This document shows, piece after piece, positions 59,391-64,000 of a stretch of DNA of 64,000 nt. Origin of the DNA: Corbicula japonica (lineage: Eukaryota; Mollusca; Bivalvia; Venerida; Cyrenidae); assembly GCA_038501625.1 (NCBI GenBank), contig JAZAYU010000005.1, forward strand, positions 11,557,484 to 11,621,483, read 5' to 3'. Both the position numbers and the translations under genes were made by a program. Positions within the stretch are counted from its first letter, which is position 1; the number at the start of each line of letters is the position of its first letter. The notes beneath the pieces were generated by a model. It searched no databases. It saw only the letters and a list, made by a program, of their open reading frames with translations, and was not told the DNA's origin.

Positions 59391-59589
59391 GTTATAAACT
59401 TAAGACTTACAAACTTTTAGTTTTTAAAGTATTTCAATCTGAAAGCTTAATAGTAATTGTAAAGAGGTATGATGTTTTGCACTTTAAAGTACATCATTCT
59501 GATTATTATTCTCTATTAAACAGGATATTCTTTGCAAGAAAAAGAATCAATTTTACCCAGCTGTTAAATGAGAATTCCATTTCATAAGA

Positions 59590-61056
59590 ATGGCAGATCA
59601 GAGCAGAGAGTCTGATGAATGTATGGATATTTCTTGTGATTTGTGTAAAGAACATCATAACACAAATGTTCCAGCCCAAGGATTTTGCCCCGAATGTGTG
59701 GAATACTTGTGTTCAACATGCTTGATATACCATCAAAGATATATGCGGACCCATAAACATCAAGATGAAAATCAAATGCCAAAGGATATTTGCACAGACA
59801 CTTGTGATAAGCATGTAAACTTACCAGTAAAGTTTTACTGTGAGAACTGTAATGATTTCATCTGTATGCAATGCAAAAGTGACAAACACAACAATTGCAC
59901 AAAATGTTCATTTTTACCACTTCTTGCCCAAAATATTGAAAACAGTGAAGACTTCAGAAAGTTTGAAAACCGACTAGAGCACTTTAAAACAGCACTTGAT
60001 GAAACTAAAGTGTCACATGACAAAACACAGGAAAAAATTGAGCAGTATAAAAGGGAAGCCAGTACTGCAATGGAATTCCAAAAACAAGAGCTGCTAGAAG
60101 ATTATGGTGATGCAACCAAACAATTTGAACAAACAATTGAACAAACATACAACAATGACAAAGCTACATATAATTCTGTAACTAAAGAACTGAATTCTCT
60201 AGCTGATGAACTTAAAACATTATTTAATGACATCAGTATTCTGAAAAACTGTGTACAGAGATGTAAACTGTTTATGAAAATGAAAAAGACAGTCTCAATA
60301 ATTGATCACCTGGATAGAAAACTTGCAAGTGTAAAAGATGAGTCTGCACTTACTGTGACTGTGTATAAGTACAAACCAGAAGTATCCATTCTGAAAAGTC
60401 TATGTGTAGGAGAAATGGACATCAATGGAGATACTATTATTTCAGATGATTGTGAAAGAGTCAGTTTACAACAAAAATGGAATGAAATAGAACAAAAATC
60501 CAAATGTGCTGAACAGATGTCAAAAGAAGCTGAACAGAAGTCAAAAGAAGCTGAACAAAGGTCAAAAGAAGCTGAACAGAAGTTAAAAGATGCTGAACAA
60601 AGGTCAAAATTAGCTGAACAGAAGTTAAAAGATGCTGAACAGAAGTCAAAAGAAGCTGAACAAAGGTCAAAAACAGCTGAACAGAAATTAAAAGAAGCTG
60701 AACAGAAGTCAAAAGAAGCTGAACAGAAGTCAAAAGAAGCTGAACAAAGGTCAAAAACAGCTGAACAGAAATTAAAAGAAGCTGAACAGAAGTCAAAAGA
60801 AGCTGAACAGAAGTTAAAAGAAGCTGAACAATGGTCAAAAACATCTGAACAGAAGTTAAAAGATGCTGAACAGAAGTCAAAGGAAGCGGAACAAAAGTCA
60901 AAGAAAGCTAAACAGAAGTTAAAGAAAGCTAAACTAATGTCAACGGCAGCAAGAGAGCTTGTAAGTACAGAAGAAGATACAGATGAAGAAGAACATTGTA
61001 ATGATTATAGAGTAAGCAATAGGAGGTATAGAGGTGCAAAGAGATCAGACAGATAA
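59590..61056 (+). CDS. RING-less double B-box, coiled-coil (TRIM-like) protein with 7-residue repeats
   Basis: 488 residues in one exon; an in-frame TGA at 59569 and the acceptor-like ttttacccag before it support the ATG at 59590. B-box 1: CDLC (16-19), CPEC (33-36), CSTC (41-44) with His at 48-57. B-box 2: CDKH (72-75), CENC (84-87), CMQC (92-95), KHNNC. No RING finger precedes them. A coiled-coil region covers about 115-250. From about residue 300 to 450 come some twenty copies of a heptad of the form AEQKSKE / AEQKLKD, encoded by 21-base DNA repeats; Leu or Ser alternates at one core position and Ala holds the other, as in an extended coiled coil. It ends in an acidic then basic tail with no B30.2 or NHL domain. 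Such RING-less TRIM-like genes are greatly expanded in bivalves, with presumed scaffold or immune roles; this one has no proven function. Confidence 0.9.
   Translation: MADQSRESDECMDISCDLCKEHHNTNVPAQGFCPECVEYLCSTCLIYHQRYMRTHKHQDENQMPKDICTDTCDKHVNLPVKFYCENCNDFICMQCKSDKHNNCTKCSFLPLLAQNIENSEDFRKFENRLEHFKTALDETKVSHDKTQEKIEQYKREASTAMEFQKQELLEDYGDATKQFEQTIEQTYNNDKATYNSVTKELNSLADELKTLFNDISILKNCVQRCKLFMKMKKTVSIIDHLDRKLASVKDESALTVTVYKYKPEVSILKSLCVGEMDINGDTIISDDCERVSLQQKWNEIEQKSKCAEQMSKEAEQKSKEAEQRSKEAEQKLKDAEQRSKLAEQKLKDAEQKSKEAEQRSKTAEQKLKEAEQKSKEAEQKSKEAEQRSKTAEQKLKEAEQKSKEAEQKLKEAEQWSKTSEQKLKDAEQKSKEAEQKSKKAKQKLKKAKLMSTAARELVSTEEDTDEEEHCNDYRVSNRRYRGAKRSDR
60489..60940 (+). repeat. 21-base coding minisatellite in the B-box gene
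   Basis: About twenty-one units of the form gctgaacagaagtcaaaaga, with runs of identical units suggesting recent expansion. The unit length keeps the reading frame. The matching long antisense open frame is a by-product of the repeat. Confidence 0.9.
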
Positions 61057-63120
61057 AACTTATGGTGAACAATAATTTAGAGAAGACAAACATGTAGTAA
61101 GAGAAGAATTACAAGTGACCTTTAATATAGGATAACAAACTGAACTATCATACCCAAATTTATTGAGTTAAACATCACATTGTTTTTTTTTCTTCTGTCT
61201 ACATGATTAATCAGAATACTGTATAAATACTTCGTTTGGCGGGGTTTAATTTTGGCTATATTGGCAGTCAGGGTCAATTGCGCCAATATAAAACACCACC
61301 AATATAATTCATCGTCAATTAATAACACCGCCATTTTAATATCTGGAAGGTAGACAACTACGAAACACTAGCACATATTATGTGGCATTTTTCTCAGTTT
61401 GAAACAAAAATGACAAGTCATGAATCAAACAAAGCAATCTATTATTAGGTACTTGTCATAATGTTTTCACATTGGTATTAAAATAATGTGGTGTTGAATA
61501 CTGAATGTAAATGTTTTACTTTGACAATCTGTGTTAATGCCAATTTTAGACCTGCGATTTTTCATCAAGGGTTTTATTTTGGCAGTCTGGTTTGTTTGCG
61601 CCAATTTATGACACCGCCAATATAAAACACTTCAAAATACGCCAAAATTTGACACCTCCAATATTAAGCGCTATACAGTATTTAGATCACAGTCATCCAA
61701 ATTCAAATTAGTCTACTTGCAAAGAACGAATCCAGTAAAAGGCAAATTATATAGGTAGCCTAGTCAAATATGTGGGTTTTTGAAAAATCTGAAGCTTATG
61801 AAATTCAAAGTTTGATTTTGATGACTGTGATCGTGGCAAGGTTCTAATAAATATTATTCTAATAAATATTAACAAAAAAAAACTGAATTTTGCGTGTTAA
61901 GTGCACTTTTAGAACACATTTGTAAGACCAAAATCGTTGGCTGGTTCAATATTATGGGCAAATTTCTGGATTGTGGGCCCTTGTCTATTATTGACAAAAT
62001 ATCCTTTCCTCAAAAATCATGGGCTAGTTACAATTATGTCATTGGTGGGAACTCTACGTTTATGTGACATGATGTCAAAACAATAGAAACATAACCAAAC
62101 ATGGTGGCGTCACTCAGTCACAATGAAAAAAAACCCTACTCAGTTTCTAACTTTAAAATAAAGATACACAATAATTTGCCATAGATCCCAATTCAATATG
62201 ATTTTAGGTGGTTACAAAATAATTCTGTTGGTAGCAAAGTTAAGTCGCGTGGAATATTTTTTTATGAGGTGCACCCAGGATAATGCAAAATTTTACAAGC
62301 TTGTTTCTTTAATTTAATGTTTGTTATCTTATTTTATCTTCTTTTGAAAACATAAAATGAAAACTAGTCATGAATTTACACCTTTTATCACATTACTAAG
62401 TAGTTAAGTTGAAGTATAACAGCAGCTTAGTAAACTAGTGGTAGGTCATAGTATTGTGGGAGGTACTATTTTGACGATGCATGTATGTAACCAGTAGACA
62501 GACCTTATTATGATTTGAATAATTTCATTTGTTTCTGATGTCAGTCATTTGAGAACACATAATTATATCTCCGACATTTTCAAATCCTCATTGTCACGTA
62601 AAGTTACTTTGAAGTCACACCATTTTCCGCATCATATTAAGAAAAGCACAATATATATTACCATGTTTTGATGTCTGTCACGTCACTTGTTTATACTTCT
62701 GTAAAGTAAACAAACAGTTCAGCAGCTTTTTTACTTATTTTATTGTCTACACGAAACTCCTACTGATGCCCAAATCTCCCTTATTTGAAGCCAAAATCAC
62801 TTATTATGGCATACGAATAGGCTCAAAAGGTAACAATTGCTGGTGCACCTATGAATTTATCAGTTCAATGCACAAATTTAAGCATTGGACATATGAATTT
62901 ACAGGTGCACCTGTAAATAATCGGTGTATCTTTTTTAAAAATTGAAGGTGGACCCCTAAAATAGTGGTGGACATACAAAAATATCTGTCCGTCGTATAAA
63001 TTTTATGGGCTCAACGTAAAAATACCTGTATTTATATGACAGTTGTATAAATATAAACGATGGATGTATAAAAAAAGAAGGTGCACCACTATACAGGGTG
63101 AAAATAAATCCAAGTCACAA
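61057..63120. other. region without a supported gene; probable MITE at 61216-61681
   Basis: 61216 (atactgtat) to 61681 (atacagtat) has inverted ends and gcgccaatataaaacacc / accgccaatataaaacac motifs in mixed orientation. The rest is AT-rich with no exon I can support. Confidence 0.45.
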
Positions 63121-63333
63121 AAAGTCAAATCTGCAAACATTGTGATCAAGATCAACAGGTACATATGTGCTATCTGATCAGGATCTTAATAGTTGAGTTT
63201 TTGGTCATAAATAACCTAAAATACAAAAAATCAAACAGTGTAGAACCTAATCAGACAACATGAATGTTCCAGCTGATCTGGATCTACACTGTCTGCCAAA
63301 GCCATACAGGCATATATACTGAGGAAAGGGTTA
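63121..63333. repeat. MITE family A
   Basis: Contains gcaaacattgtgatcaagat, tgatcaggatcttaatagtt and cagctgatctggatctacac, and ends actgaggaaagggtta. Confidence 0.65.
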
Positions 63334-63444
63334 TCACCAAATGACAACAAGTCTCAACTGGTTTATATCATTTAATGACAGTGAACATAACAAATTTGTA
63401 CATAAAACTAAAAGAACAGCATGTTAGACTACGTCAGATTTTGT

Positions 63445-64000
63445 TTATTCCTGCACATAGTTGGCTGGGTATTGTAGTTGAACATTGCTTGGGCAGTTGG
63501 GTACCTCACAACACTTGCCGGCAGGTGGTGGGTCCAGGTGGCAGACTGGAGGTAGGCTGTTCCAGATCAGGCAACTGTAATGTATCAACAAACAGGAGAG
63601 TTAGTATCTCAGGTTCTAACCATATCAACAAGAATGAAGTGAATAAATAAGCATAAACAATCAGGTTTCTTTAAACAATCAAAAGACTTAAAATGCATTG
63701 ACAAAAAGGCAAAATGACATATGGGCCCAGGCCTTTGTGCCTGTGAAATTACAAATACTTGTAAGCATTAATGTTGTATTCTGATTACTTTTTTAAGTAT
63801 GTATTTTATGAGGTAAGTAATAATTTTGGTAAAATCTACTGGAAACTAACCAGAGACAACTTTCTAACTACTTACAGTGTTTGACATTGGTAGAAGCCAG
63901 TCTTTCCATCAACACAAGTACACTTGTACTTACAACCATCACGCCATTGTTCACCCTGGTGGTAATATTTGTTTCCATAGTAACATGTGTCAGCTGGGAA
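63445..64000 (-). CDS. VWFC-type cysteine-rich secreted protein, last two coding exons (partial)
   Basis: Exon 64000-63876 (cut by the window end) reads DTCYYGNKYYHQGEQWRDG, then CKYKCTCVD and FYQCQT, and ends at a good donor ct|gtaagt. Exon 63574-63445, after acceptor acattacag, continues in phase with CHLDPPPAGKCCEVPNCPSN and stops at 63447-63445 (TAA). Together they make one von Willebrand factor type C domain: spaced cysteines with CxCxx early and the closing CCxxxC. VWFC proteins are extracellular, in matrix, shell/byssus or growth-factor binding roles; which applies here cannot be told from one domain. Signal peptide and other domains lie beyond the window. Confidence 0.8.

Noticed and set aside
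60461..60901. 146-residue antisense frame with LLLTSVQ repeats
   Set aside because: Mirror of the 21-base coding repeat of the B-box gene; no start context or domain.

Overview
The window looks like nuclear DNA of a mollusc, most likely a bivalve. Genes are split by GT-AG introns, the intergenic DNA is AT-rich and packed with short palindromic MITE-like repeats and tandem-repeat elements with Helitron-like ends (resembling the bivalve pearl family), and the genes include immune-type families expanded in bivalves (cGAS-like receptors, RING-less B-box proteins). I cannot name the species. There is one assembly gap of 500 N at 42721-43220.

Layout. 500-19855 (+): nine consecutive exons of a CARMIL (LRRC16) actin-capping regulator, from the end of the PH-like domain into the leucine-rich repeats. 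The 5' end lies before the window and I found no exon after 19855. Its introns are full of hairpin-forming repeats. 20288-22402 and 37781-39871 (-): two paralogous cGAS-like/Mab-21 nucleotidyltransferases with the catalytic acidic residues intact. 23-37 kb: repeat-rich DNA with nested elements, including two TA-flanked DNA elements (29357-32880 and 32954-36895), each invaded by a tandem-repeat element. 42721-43220: gap. 46979-47953 (+): an intronless class A GPCR. 50588-58521: a roughly 7.9 kb DNA transposon with terminal inverted repeats and subterminal motif arrays. It encodes on the minus strand a predicted three-exon protein: PHD finger, vertnin-like OTU cysteine-protease domain, and MULE-type DDE transposase. 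59590-61056 (+): an intronless double B-box coiled-coil protein with about twenty 7-residue repeats. 63445-64000 (-): the last two coding exons of a secreted VWFC-type protein that runs off the window.

The genes do not form one pathway. The cGAS-like receptors and the B-box protein belong to families linked to innate immunity, but nothing here shows that they work together. The most unusual item is the PHD-OTU-MULE transposon, which appears complete from end to end with an open transposase frame. Also notable are a tandemly duplicated and decayed CARMIL exon at about 2145-2605 and the density of near-perfect palindromes in CARMIL introns.
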